Shown in pieces: positions 13,218-25,826 of a DNA stretch of 64,000 nt. The DNA comes from Archegozetes longisetosus (lineage: Eukaryota; Arthropoda; Arachnida; Sarcoptiformes; Trhypochthoniidae), in the NCBI GenBank assembly GCA_018873245.2, contig JAEMBT020000005.1:6124001-6188000 (forward strand), read 5' to 3'. Position numbers and translations under genes: made by a program. How positions within the stretch are numbered: position 1 is the stretch's first letter; every line of letters begins with the position of its first letter. Under the pieces are notes generated by a model that had not been told where the DNA came from, searched no databases, and saw only the letters and a list, made by a program, of their open reading frames with translations.

Positions 13218-16200
13218 TATGAATCCAAGCCATCGCGTCTTTAATTAAAAAAGCAACTTCTATTATGATCTGAGCAATCAATAGAATACTCTATTGTCTA
13301 CAAATGAATCAATGGTTTCTTGCATTACAGATAAAAGGAACACCTTTCTATAGTTTAATCAACAGAAACCACTAAACAAACTCCGTTTATAACTAATCAA
13401 ACCCAATCAATGTGTTTCTCCACAAACTCTCCACAAACAAGTGATCTTCACTTATATTTTGGAGGCTCTCTCTTTTGCAATCTTTATTCTGTTTCATTAA
13501 ATTCTTGAACGGCTGTTTGTTTCTCACGACCCACAAATCAACAGCCAATAAGTATTATTAAAACATAAAATGAACTAAAACTTTCTAATACTCAATATTT
13601 TTTATTATGAAAATCCATTTATTTGATTCTTTTCTTTTATTGCTATAACCGCTAAAATGTGCTCATTTGCCAATAATTCAGTTTACTTCTAACGTTTAAT
13701 TGACAGCAAACCTTACCTAACGATTTAAAAAATAAATCAACTATTTGAATCATCTTATAAATCAATTACTCTATAATAGTTTTGAATTTGTGTTTTAATA
13801 GTTTATGCGCCCGACAAGCCTTTGCCTTGCATTACACGTAACTAGAATTTCATGTACAGTATATTCTTATATCTTATTTGCAAAGGAGTCTAACTCAATG
13901 AAGACTTCAAATATCAATAAGACACAGATTACAAGTTTAATTTGAAAAATATCAAAATTAAATATGAATACTTAAAATAATAAGACAAAATGTTTACCTT
14001 ACCGATTGAACAATAATAAATGATTGAAAGATGAGTTACAATAGAAATGATGAAAGAGTTAGAGTTAAGAAATGATAAATTGGGCACTTGATCACAACCT
14101 TCGTTAAGAATAACGAATTAGAGCTTATATTTACATATGTCTCAGTTTAATACAACTACAAATGATAATCATATAATTGATGAACTAATGAGAAGAGATA
14201 GTGATCTCTCTATCTCTCAGTATAAAAGCCAACATATCCTCCATTTTCACGACTCTCTATTGAGATGAATCGAAGGAAGGCCTAAATAATAAAATCAATA
14301 CAATAGTATCGCTATTGCTATAATACTCGAACTTTCTTCAGGTGGCGGATAGAAGCACTGAACTGCAACTATATCTTCAGTTTAATAAAATCTTTATCCT
14401 TTATTATAGTTTTTACAGGAAACACTAGATGTCTTATAAGAATGTTTTCATATAAAACATATTCAATATATCGCCACTGTAGCTCTAATAAAATTCTAAT
14501 AATAATAGCCCTTCAAATTGGTTCATTCTTCATTTACTCATAAAAGACTAGCACTTCAAATGCAATCTTTTACAGCCAAATTCAGTCATATTTACAATGT
14601 ATGCATTGCTATTTCCAGTGGTCAGTACTTAAGCAGTGCTATCAGAAAATCTATTTCCAGTTATTGCAATGTAATTTTCAATTTAAAAGTTTATTCTAAG
14701 AATATGGAGAATCAGAACTTTAAAGCGCAGAAGTATATTCATAGTATTGATAACTGTGTTTTAATGTCCAATTTTTATATATCCGGCAATTTCGTCTATC
14801 ATAAGATGAATTTTTTTATGAAAACTTAATTACTTGACAAGGGAAATATAAAGTATTTAGATAATAAGCTTGTTTTTCTATCAACGCAATGCATATTAAA
14901 AAATGTGATTAATTATTACAAAAGATATTCAAACTTTGAACTTAATACATGGGCATTGATTCCAATCTTATTTCAAAACACTCAAAGTTCGTGCAATTGA
15001 TGGCAATCCTAAAAATATCAGATTTTGTTCGTGTTTAATCTTAAGCTCAGAGCATAAACTCACTTATGAATTGGAAGTAGATCACACCTATATGACTTTT
15101 AGCAGGATCTGAATTATTGAGACTCGATAATTGTTTGAAAGACCCGTCAGAAGAACGCATTGGTTACCATTGGCGATTTCATAACCTTGTTTCGATGAAA
15201 AGTGTTCAAGAATTTTACAAATGTAGCTGCCGACGGGCCAGTGACCTGAAATTCACCTCAAAGACGTAGAAAAGTAGTGTATACAATAAATATTCTAGCC
15301 AAAGTATAATTCTCCAGTTTTGGTCACTTTGACCAGAAAACCCCAAATATTCGAAGCTTGAAAAATCAATAGCAATTAAATCCCAAGTTTCAAGAATCCG
15401 AAACTTAACTAGAATGTCCGGGTTATATAATGGTATAACCCAAAAATCATTAAAAAAAATTGCGTTTTCAATAGGTTTTTAGAATGTCGTTATGTATAAG
15501 CGTTATAGCCATAACAAATATGCTAAAGTATAAGATTTACTAGAAGTACAATCGCACTAAAAAGTATACATCAAATAGAGCTTTTGGTTGAGAATGATTC
15601 TTTCGAGAGTCTCTACTCTTGAACTTTTTATAGTGTGAAAATAAATAAATATATACTTATCAAATTCTTTATTTGTCCTTTGAATACTATAAAAAATAAT
15701 GATATGTTTATTTAAAAATCATTATTAATGAAGTGTTTATAATTTTTATTGAGAGTACTAACTTATTTACTAAATTGGCATTCAAAGCTGAACCCTTTTA
15801 TTCAAATGACCAATATATGTATTCTGTTAGATTTCCACATATAGAGGTGTTCCACATATCAATTCTCACGAAATAGAATTTTCACAGATCGTTACTTTCA
15901 AAATTACTGCAATTACGAAAAAATCTTTAATAAGTTAACGATTGATCTCAAATTGATTTTATTATTATTATTTTGAAAATTTTCGAGTCTTGACCCTCGA
16001 ATCATCCTTTAGCTTTTAGCGCCTAGCACATCTAGGGATCACTTTAATATTAAAGTAATTAATATATTGAAAACTTTTATAAACTTCAGTTTAATTATGA
16101 CCAAACAAAATGACGAGCTCTTACATGCATTAATAGTTTCTCTTGTAAAAAGTTCACAAAACAACAGTTATAAATACTTTTCCGCTAAATGTGTAGATTT

Positions 16201-16658
16201 TTTAAAATATAACTTACTATATGTAATAATACTTATCAAAATGATATCACTTTATTTTCTCTTAATCTTTCTCTCATTGTGTTTATCTCTTATTGAATTT
16301 TATTGCATTTTGTGCGCAAAATTTAGCTTAAGGTGGATTGGAAGTTTCTGTCCTGACCCTCTTCTAAAAACTCTACCAGGAACTTTTTATGTCATTGGAT
16401 AGTTTAACCATTTGGAACAAACATATTTAAAATTCAAGTAATTATCTTCAAGTTTTTATTATTTTATCACCAGAGACACAATTTCATAGGAGTTTCTTTA
16501 GCACTGTCTGTAATTGTATATACATATCAATTGCATCTGTTATTTCAATTTTAAAACTGTATTATGTAAAATATTCTTGATCGAAAGCCTTTAGATGAAT
16601 TGATAGAATAGATGACTGGACCTACGAAACATTTGTGGAGTACCGTAATTCTTTTACG
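13218..16658. other. Non-coding AT-rich stretch
   Basis: 3.4 kb upstream of the sulfotransferase gene with no exon I can support. It should hold that gene's promoter. A TATA-like GTATAAAAGCC near 14219 on the plus strand is not followed by a coding frame. The 103- and 111-codon open frames at 14518-14829 and 16067-16402 have no recognisable domain or splice-consistent neighbours. Confidence 0.55.
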
Positions 16659-17326
16659 CACAATTCTTCCATACTTTCCAATTGATCACAGAATATAAGT
16701 GATGATTTTAGGTCCATTCGAACAATGGAAGGGCCGATGCCCATTTCTAAATCAGATGACCTACAGAAAGTCACTGATGATCACTTCCAATTCATATGAC
16801 CTACGGGAAGTAGTCGATGGCCATTTTCAATTCATGTGACCATCGGAAGACGACTGATAGCCATTCTCATCTCATATGACTTACAGGAAATAAACGATGA
16901 TCTTTTCCAACCCAATCGATATGTGGGAGGTCGACGATGGCTATTTTTGACTCACATGGTCTACGTAAAGTAAGAGATGGTTACTTTCAATTAATTTGAC
17001 TATCGGAAGGTAACTGGTATCCTGTTAATTCAGATAAACTACGGCAGGTGAATGATGACTATTTTCTTATTAGATGACGCGGTAGACAACCTAAGAGATT
17101 TCAATGAGTTCAAAATGGCCATCAGTTGCATCCCGTAGGTCATCTGAGTTGAAAGTAATTTTAGGTCGCCTTCCGTTGGTCGAATAAAATAAAAATAGCC
17201 ATCGTTTACTTTCCGTATGTCATCTGAATGTAAAACGGCCACTGGTTACTTTACGTAGGTCATCTTATATTAAAATGGCCATCGGTTGCCTTCAGTTAGT
17301 CATTTGCAAAGTGTGGAAGAATTGTG
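16659..17326. mobile_element. Fold-back element built of 40-bp repeats
   Basis: The terminal inverted repeat CACAATTCTTCCATACTTT (16659-16677) pairs with AAAGTGTGGAAGAATTGTG (17308-17326), with one mismatch. Inside, a left array of diverged units starting with GATGGCCATTTTCAA and containing TATGACCTACGGGAAGT has unit starts at 16736, 16776, 16816, 16856, 16896, 16936, 16976 and 17016, exactly 40 bp apart. After about 17100 the same unit appears in reverse complement, with ATGGCCATC-type cores spaced 40 or 80 bp apart (about 17118, 17198, 17238, 17278). There is no ORF. Known fold-back (FB-type) elements have terminal inverted repeats made of short tandem repeats, so the class is an inference. 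It could also be a hairpin-RNA locus. Confidence 0.8.
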
Positions 17327-18148
17327 ACACTCCTTATTTGTAGACCACCCTTAGCCTGAGGGTCTTCTACCATAGTTTATAGGGATTTTGTCTGTCACTC
17401 AGACTAAGATAATCTACAGATGTTTGCCCATACTGATAAATATATTAGAATGGACCCATCTAACTAGAACCTCTGTCCTATGTAGAAAACTCAAATTAGT
17501 CTTTCAATCACAAAAAATTACATTTATTTAGTCGGTGATAGTAAATCATAATTCGGGAATACAGAATTCAGCGATGTCCATATTCTGGTAGGTCAAATGG
17601 TCCAGATCCAACTTGTACTTTTTACGAGATTGCAGATTAAGTTAGCTTTGGCGCTCGATTGGATATGAGCGTTGTTGGAGACAATAGGTTCATGCTAGAG
17701 GTCAAATGGAAACTTGAATGTTAGAGATCTATATGTATTTTGTAAAACGCTCATATTTATTTCTAATAAAAACCTCAAGTTAATCGGGTTTATGAAACAA
17801 TTTCCATACTGTGGAATGTACTGTTTGCACAAGAATACTTTGAAGATTTCGTGGAAGTGGGTTGAAGAATTTTATTTTTTATAACATTTTTATTCGCATT
17901 GAACAACATAATGCGTATTATACTAAAGTAACTACTACAATTTGATATGTATTTAACTAAACGAATATTAAAAGTTTAAGAACAATGAGTTTTAGTTTTC
18001 ACTCTTCGAACATGAATTTAATTTTCATTTAGAGGTCAAGTCACTCAAGTCAGTACACATTTCAAAATACTTGATAATTTGTAATCAATTTAGCCAGATA
18101 TTCTAAAATCTGAATTCGAGCTTAAACTACTAGCAGGTTACATAGTTT
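17327..18148. other. Non-coding stretch
   Basis: About 0.8 kb downstream of the RCC1-kinase gene (minus strand). It probably includes that gene's 3' UTR. I see nothing coding. Confidence 0.55.
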
Positions 18149-20337
18149 TCAATCTTTTGACTTTTTAGATTCGGACTCGAGCTCTCGTAGCTTTTCATCC
18201 GAATCTAAGTTCGGTTGCAGAACATGTTTAGCAATTTTTAGAACATAAGAATTTTTATTTTTACTTGATTTTTCAAAGCTTTCAAACTCTTTTCGAGCAT
18301 CAAATTCACATGGATTCAAAGCCCATGAATATTTTTCTTTCAGAATTTCCTTACAATGTAGTCTCTTATTCGGTCGGTTAAGAGTCATTTTTTCGTACAA
18401 ATCACTTAAAGCTTGGTATTTAGTAGCAACAAGAGACTCGCCATTATCAATGTAGTCCCTGGAAAATTCAATTTTCTAATTAGGAAATAGATTACTACAC
18501 TCAACAAGTAAAACTCTATACCTCCCTGGGTCGATATTGAATAATTTCTGAGCAATGACTCCCAAACTATAAATATCTGCTTTTGTGTCATATTTTCTTC
18601 CATTCAATACTTCTGGTGCTGCATATTTGATAGATCCTATGTCGGCGCTATGTGATTGTTGTGCGAATTCATGAAATGCTGCTAAACCAAAGTCTCCAAT
18701 CTTTACAAATGCCCTTCTATTCGATTCAATTTTCAACAGTATATTATCGGGTTTTAGGTCTCTATGAATGAGTGGAGGATTATGTTGATGCAAATATTGT
18801 ACACTTTTCAATATTTCAATAAACAATTCACTTGCTATATAACAACCCAATGGAGTCAAACAATCTTCTGCTCTAAGATTAGAGTCTTTTTCATTTCTTT
18901 GATGATTTCATTCAAATTTTTTTCGCATAATTCCATTTGAATATAAAGGGTACAGTCTTGTAATCCAGACCTATTTGTAATTAAATTTTCGACCCATATG
19001 TCGTGATAATCCACAAGTCTCTCGTCATCTAATTCCTCAATCATAGCACAAGTTTCCAATTCTTTCAAAAATTCCCTTTCTTTATCAGTTGTGAACCTTA
19101 TCTTTTTAATCGCATAACACCATTTCTTTTCCTTATCCCATTTCACACAAACTCTGAACACTTCTCCAAAACTGCCTTCTCCGAGTTTCCCTAATCCATT
19201 GAATCGCCTTTCATATTCTCCGTTCCGGATGAAAGTGTCATCGAACGGAATGACTTTTCCACTAATTGGTTTATAATTCATTTGAAAATAATGCGCAAAA
19301 ATATCATCGAATGATTTGAAAGGAGTTTCTTTTGGTTCTCTTATCACTCCTTCTCCCCATTCACCCCAAATATAGTATAGACCATTCTCTGTATGTGCAG
19401 CCGAAATTTCATACCAACAGTGTGATGCTATGCCAATGAATTTATTTGAATGAACCAATTTTTTAGGCGTATTTTGTTTCCATTTATCGTAATCAGTTCC
19501 CACTTGTCTGTTTACATTCCAACCGAACTCATAAATGTCTCCATCACGTGATAACAGCAAACTGTGTTCTCGACCACAGCTGATTTTCTCGATCAAGATT
19601 CCCTTCAATTCTACTCGTCTTGGTAAATCACAATTTTCATCTTTTATTCCAATCCCAAGTTGACCACATTCGTTATCACCCCAACTGAAGACATGCCCCG
19701 CTTCTGTCATTGCAATTGAATGCTCTGAGCCACAAGCAACAGCTTTTACTTTCTCACCATTGAATTCTTTCACATGATATGGCGTTGATTGATATTCATC
19801 TTTACCATTGTTTCTATTTCCAATTTGTCCTTTCCAATTCCAACCCCACGCATAGACCTGACCATCCTTTGTCAAAACAAGTGAATGATTTGCACCACAA
19901 CAAATGTCAATAATATGTTTGTCACTCAAGTATTCATTCAATTCTGGTTTATATACTCGACAATCAGCCTTTCCGTTTCCCAACACTCCATATTCATTTC
20001 TACCCCAACAATAAACTTTTCCATCACTAGTGCGAGCCATTGTATGTTCATGACCACTCTTCAAATCAATCACTTGCTTTCCACACAGTTCTTTAACCAT
20101 CGATTTATCTATGAATGAATCAACGATTGCTTTTTTGTCACTCGTTATCAGTACTGCATTTTTGAACAGATCCTTTTCAAATTCATAAACCTTATCCTCT
20201 TTCGTGACCACTATTATCACATATCTTTCATCAAATATAGACATCGATATTTTTGTAACGAATGATAATTTGATATTATCTCCAAAATATTGATTGAGTT
20301 TATTGGAAAATCTCTTGTTACTTGCCATTATATTCAA
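18149..20337 (-). CDS. RCC1-repeat protein fused to eIF2alpha-kinase-like kinase
   Basis: Residues about 60-345 hold roughly five RCC1 propeller repeats (GKVYCWGRNEYGVLG, GQVYAWGWNWKGQIG, GHVFSWGDNECGQLG and others). From about residue 375 there is a protein kinase: loop GKLGEGSFGEVF, lysine in YAIKKI, catalytic HRDLKPDNILL, GDFGLA, SIKYAAPEVL and DIYSLGVIAQ. The small-lobe insert and the KIGDFGLA/SIKYAAPE pattern look like the PEK/GCN2/PKR group (inference). Exons: 20337-18522 and 18458-18149, joined phase 2. The long exon has one broken point in the A-run at 18887-18891 (T-run on the plus strand): one A is missing. With it the exon would be 1,817 nt, exactly the length needed for the phase-2 junction, giving about 708 residues. 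No signal peptide or membrane segment is seen. NEK8/NEK9 have the opposite order (kinase first). Confidence 0.85.
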
Positions 20338-20915
20338 TCAACATTATACATTTCTGTTAATATTATTACAATAGTCCTCAATTAAAATGCATTTATAACT
20401 TATTGAACAAAATTTATAGAACGGTATATAAAATTTTTGTACTTCAATCATAATGTTATATAAGTAATATTTATATTGAATAACTCGTCGAATATGTTGT
20501 AAAAAGTTTATAAGTTGCTTATAGGAGACACAATATGTATTAACGCATTGATAAACAATCAATGAAAGAGCAAGCGGGATTTTAGCCTCAAAAGTTATCA
20601 ATGATTAAAGACGAAATGAATTGGTATACTTCTGGTTGACAGAAAACCGATTCGATGAAAGACTCATTATCATTACAAAAACTTCCCTTTACTGGTTTGT
20701 GTAGAAGCATCATTTTTAGGTCAGTGGGCAGAATGAGGGAATGAACTTTTTCTTTAACAGCTTAAGTGCTACGCTCATCATACTTTATATTTAGTCTATA
20801 GTATTCATACTCTAATTAATCACACCTCGATAATTCTATCAGTTTCCTTTTTCAAAAATTAAGCAGATCACGCTTTCAGTGCACCCCAGTACTGCTAAAT
20901 TTACGTCAATAGTAC

Positions 20916-21161
20916 CAGTGGCGAAGCCAGTAGGGACCGAGGGAGTCTAGGTCCCCTCAACTCAAATCTAGAAAACCTTAAACCAGTTATTAAATGAAAA
21001 CAAAAATTTGTTTTAATAGAGTTGATCTATACTCAAGTTCCAACGAGTGTATGAGAGTATTACTGTTTCAGAATCGTATTGATGTAGCATTAGAATTCAT
21101 ACTTTTTATAAAGCTTTAAACTTTTGGTCCCCTTACTTAAAAGTTTCTGCCTTCGTCACTG
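20916..21161. mobile_element. hAT-like MITE
   Basis: The ends CAGTGGCGAAGCCAGTA and (reverse complement of the right end) CAGTGACGAAGGCAGAA match at 14 of 17 positions; CAGTGGCG-type termini are common in hAT elements. Flanks AATAGTAC (left) and ACTAGTAC (right) agree at 6 of 8 bases, suiting an aged 8-bp target duplication. The flanks are also mutually palindromic (GTCAATAGTAC at 20905 and GTACTATTGAC at 21166), so the inverted repeat may instead extend to 20905-21176. There is no ORF inside. Confidence 0.6.
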
Positions 21162-21867
21162 ACTAGTACTATTGACCTTTCTGTACTAGACCCATACCCA
21201 TAATAATAGCTCCACTTTCAGTATAAGTAAACTGTATTCGTATTATTTGACTTCATAAAAATAAAATTTCAATTTTAAAATTTCTCTATCAAATTGACGC
21301 GCAGGATTTAACCTAATTGAAAATACGTAAAGTAATCTGACTATCTTCAGCTTAGGTTCAATCAAGTTTTTGTAGGTAAGGTTATACAAATGATCATATT
21401 ACTTCAATAGAGTATTGATGAGTATCAATGATTTTGTAGAGGGGTTATACATTTGTATCGATTTTCAGTGAAGTAGTCGCCAATTTCAGTTTTAACTATA
21501 TATTAAATAGAATTTCAATAATATCAACATTCATAAAATTTCAGGTTTTTGTATTATTAATTGTTCTTAAATTGGATTAACTAAAAGTATTTAATTTGAT
21601 TTTAAACGTTATAGACGATTTTAGTTCATCCAGTTTTTCGTCGAATCGGTTTTCGAAAGAAAGGTTTCTGTGATTTAGAACGAAATCTTTGAACCCTTTT
21701 CTTTATATCTCTAGTGTTCCAAAGATGCCTTATAAAGGCAATAAAATTGGAACAATAAAAAATACAATAAAAGGAAAATATCTTTATCATCATTTTTAAA
21801 ACATTTGCTCAATTTTAATGCAAATAATTAACAGATATTTTATATTAAGAATAGGTCCGTCGGTTCT

Positions 21868-21964
21868 ATTTGAGACACTTTTCTCAGGTATTTGAATCGA
21901 TTTCGTTTAATGAGCGCAAAAACTCAATTTTAACTAACAAAAAGTGCCTCAGATAGAACTGAAG
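21868..21964. repeat. Imperfect inverted repeat
   Basis: GGTTCTATTTGAGACACTTT near 21871 is matched by the reverse complement of AAAGTGCCTCAGATAGAACT near 21940, with about 50 bp between them. Small MITE or chance palindrome; there is no coding content. Confidence 0.45.
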
Positions 21965-22348
21965 TGAATCTTATCTGAGCGTGTCATCGACCGATAAATG
22001 TTTTACATTAATACTGGATTAATAACTGACGCGTTTGGATAAGAGACATGAGACAAATTGAAATAATCAAGTTAGTAGCTGCAAAGTGTAATCATAGTGT
22101 TAGTCGTAGCAAAAATCCAATCATTTTCATTAATTTGACTCAAGATCTATTATTGGTAAGCTGACTATCCGCTGATTATTGAGAATGCATTTATTGATTA
22201 ATGAATATACTTAACACGAGGGGAAGGTGAAAGTTAATAGTGTAAGTGGAAGGGTGATTTAAGGTGACCAATACACTCATTTGAATAGTCTCATAATGGG
22301 ACAAAACATTAAATCTTAATTATGTATTTCTTGGGAATAAGAGAACTT

Positions 22349-23032
22349 ATTGTTACTTTTTTATAATGAACTCTAAAGAGTCCAAAATTTTCAAAAAATG
22401 ACTTGAACCCCTGTCCCCTTGTAAATGGATAAGACTTATACGAAGGAGAAGGGTTGAATTAATTCGTTGAGGAGAGATCTGAATGGAATTCTAATTCTGA
22501 TCTATAGAACTGATCGAAGAAAGTTGATCCACAACCCGATACGACAAAATTTAAAGTGCAATTATAGGGCTCTAGAAGAATTCACTATGAAAAATCCTAT
22601 GGCTTGAGATGTTTGACAGGATTCTTACTCTCTAATTGACATTTCCCGTTATTTATTTCGTACAGTGAAACCTGGATATAACAAACCTCAGACTTGTATA
22701 TACTTATCCAATCTTTTTATTACAGCTTGTAACTGATTAAATGTTTATATGTTTCTATATGGTTTGTAATCATTTGCTATAAAATTTTTCATAGTAATTC
22801 TTTAAGAGCCCTCTAATTACGCCTGAAATTTTATCGAAAAAGTGGACCAACTTTCTTCAATCAGTTCGATAGACCAGAGTTAGAATATCATTCCGGCCTT
22901 TTCTCAAAAAACAAATTCAACCCTTCCCCTTCAATATAGCATAAGTCTTGTTCCGTTTGCAAAAGAACAGGGAGTCAAATCATTTTCTGAAAACTCATTT
23001 TTCCATAGAGTCCATTATAAAAAAGTAACAAT
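22349..23032. repeat. Long inverted repeat (about 250-bp arms)
   Basis: The left arm 22349-22600 and right arm 22779-23032 are reverse complements along their length, with many substitutions. Examples: ATTGTTACTTTTTTATAATG at the left outer end pairs with CATTATAAAAAAGTAACAAT at the right; CTATGAAAAATCCTAT pairs with ATAAAATTTTTCATAG at the inner ends; GAAGAAAGTTGATCCAC pairs with GTGGACCAACTTTCTTC. The loop is about 180 bp. There is no ORF. It is either a large MITE/fold-back element or a hairpin-RNA source. Confidence 0.75.
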
Positions 23033-23545
23033 GAATTAAATATACCATTAGGGCCAGAATTGCAAATTTAGACTAATTTACTCAATATAAAAGCTATATC
23101 TTCCATTCGAATATAGAACAAACAATGATTAAAATGATTGAGTGAATATTGTAGTTAGAGTCAATGAAATTACCGCTAAAAAATAAAGTTTGAACTCTTA
23201 AGAATGAACTGCTGAAAAGTTGACTAAACCTGATACGAGTTTAGATAACTTCCAAAACAATATGTCAGCTCTTATCGGACTAAGCGTTATCTCATATTTG
23301 AGGCGTGAAATTTATTTGTCTAACTACTTCTTACTTATAATTAGTTGCATAGAGTCGTCTTCAAGTAAATCATTTCTGATAGTACTGATAAAAATACCAA
23401 TGGAAATAAAATAAATATGTTGTTGAGTGACATCTGTTTTCAATTAATCAAAACAAAACATAACATTACACGTGACTCAAATGTGTTTAACGTTTTCATA
23501 CAGCAATTCAATTGATTAATAATTAATATCAGATTTAATAAAATT

Positions 23546-24532
<987 letters not shown>

Positions 24533-24642
24533 TTTAAAATAAATGTATAAAATATTTATTCAACAGAGTTTATATTTTTAAATAAATTTCTTAAAGTATA
24601 ATTATGTTTAGATAATTTGTTAAACTTCGACTGTATTGAAGA

Positions 24643-25416
24643 CTATCGTTTTGAAAGCCATTTGGTCAGATCATCGACCTATCATTTGAAAGATATATCA
24701 ATGAATAAACCTCAATAATAGAATATACAGTTTATTACCTCAACAAACCAAAAAGTACCCGTTTTGAAGATGAGTTTTGAAATAAAAGACATGTTCGATG
24801 TCGGGTATATAACGTGCAAATGAAGATGTGATATCGAGTTGAAAGGAGGCCAGTGAAAACCCATTCTAGTGTACATAAATCAATCAGTTTTATAATCATA
24901 AATACTTTTACTAATTCATCTAAGACTTGCCGGACTTGATTTGCTTCCGCTCCTTTACTTGATATAAATTCTAAACCAATTTTCTTCATTTCTCCGACTA
25001 GAAAATTAAAATTATATTAATTATAAATACTTTGTAAATGTTTGATGACAAATAAGAGGCAATCACATTTTCGATACTTAAAAGATCCATTAAGTTAAAA
25101 TATTTAGAATTCCAATTCTATTAGACTACTGTTCAGGTCAAAACTCACTCATATCAGCATCTTTTGCAGTCAGTTCTTTTCCGCTTTTGATGTGATTTTT
25201 GGTCACCACAAGATAGTGATGTTGAGCTGCCGGATGTATGTCACGAAATATCACAAAATTTGAGTCCTTCAAATATGAAATACAATCAAAACATGTCAAT
25301 ATATCAGTAACTAACAATTGTTCACTTACTTCATAAAGTAGTTCCGAATCAGTGACAGTTTTGTTCGCAATTTTACAGAAAATGCAGTTATCATCAATCG
25401 TGTTATTATCTGCCAT
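24643..25416 (-). CDS. HINT3: Histidine triad protein, HINT3-like
   Basis: Small nucleotide hydrolase of the HIT superfamily (adenosine phosphoramidase/acyl-AMP hydrolase type). Five exons on the minus strand: 25416-25330, 25266-25149, 24997-24931, 24865-24739, 24678-24643; phases agree and give 144 residues. Visible: zinc-type pair CIFCKI near the N-terminus, DIHPAAQHHYLVV, RMGFHWPPFNSISHLHLHV with the catalytic H-x-H-x-H triad, then FISKLIFKTGTFWFVEVDDL, which matches the HINT3 tail rather than HINT1/2. The third intron begins GCAAGT (GC-AG). The first intron is 63 nt, a multiple of three, and free of stops, so its retention would add 21 residues in frame. Confidence 0.93.
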
Positions 25417-25826
25417 TGAATTGGAGGTTTTCTAATAATAATTGATTAATGAATATATATGAAACGAGCAACCAAATCGAATTTGACCAGAGTTCAGTAT
25501 GCCTTATGTAAGTAGATATAAGCACCAGTTTCAAGAGTAGAAATTACTGTCGAGACAAATAGATAACAAACCTGTAAATATTTATTTAGTATGAGAAAGG
25601 TATGAGACGATAAGTTAGAGTTGCGAATATTTATTATGACTTTCTGTATATGCTAATTGTCCCAAGTGAGATAATCTGTTTTTTATCGATAACTTTGTAT
25701 TTTTAGACAATCAAGTTTCATAACAGTACCAGAGGTTAAAATTACTAGTCTTCGATTGAAAGTATATAAATTGAAGCATCAATTTCTTAGTCATAAGAAG
25801 TTTTACAAGTCAAGTAGTTTTCAATT
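25417..25826. promoter_or_regulatory. Divergent intergenic region; TATA box of the LRR gene
   Basis: 410 bp between the start of the HINT3-like gene (-) and the start of the LRR gene (+). A TATA-like TATATAAA lies at 25763-25770, about 60 bp before the LRR start codon. No coding exon is visible. Confidence 0.5.

Larger units (their letters stand above)
20338..23545. other. Non-coding stretch with several inverted-repeat elements
   Basis: 3.2 kb between the head of the RCC1-kinase gene (-) and the head of DIMT1 (+). No exon is supported. It contains the hAT-type element at 20916-21161, a short palindrome at 21868-21964 and the long hairpin at 22349-23032. Both gene promoters should lie at its edges. 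Confidence 0.6.

Noticed and set aside
14518..14829. 103-codon plus-strand open frame
   Set aside because: No motif, no splice-consistent extension, AT-driven composition.
16067..16402. 111-codon plus-strand open frame with hydrophobic middle
   Set aside because: Composition fits random AT-rich DNA; no signal peptide, domain or neighbouring exon.
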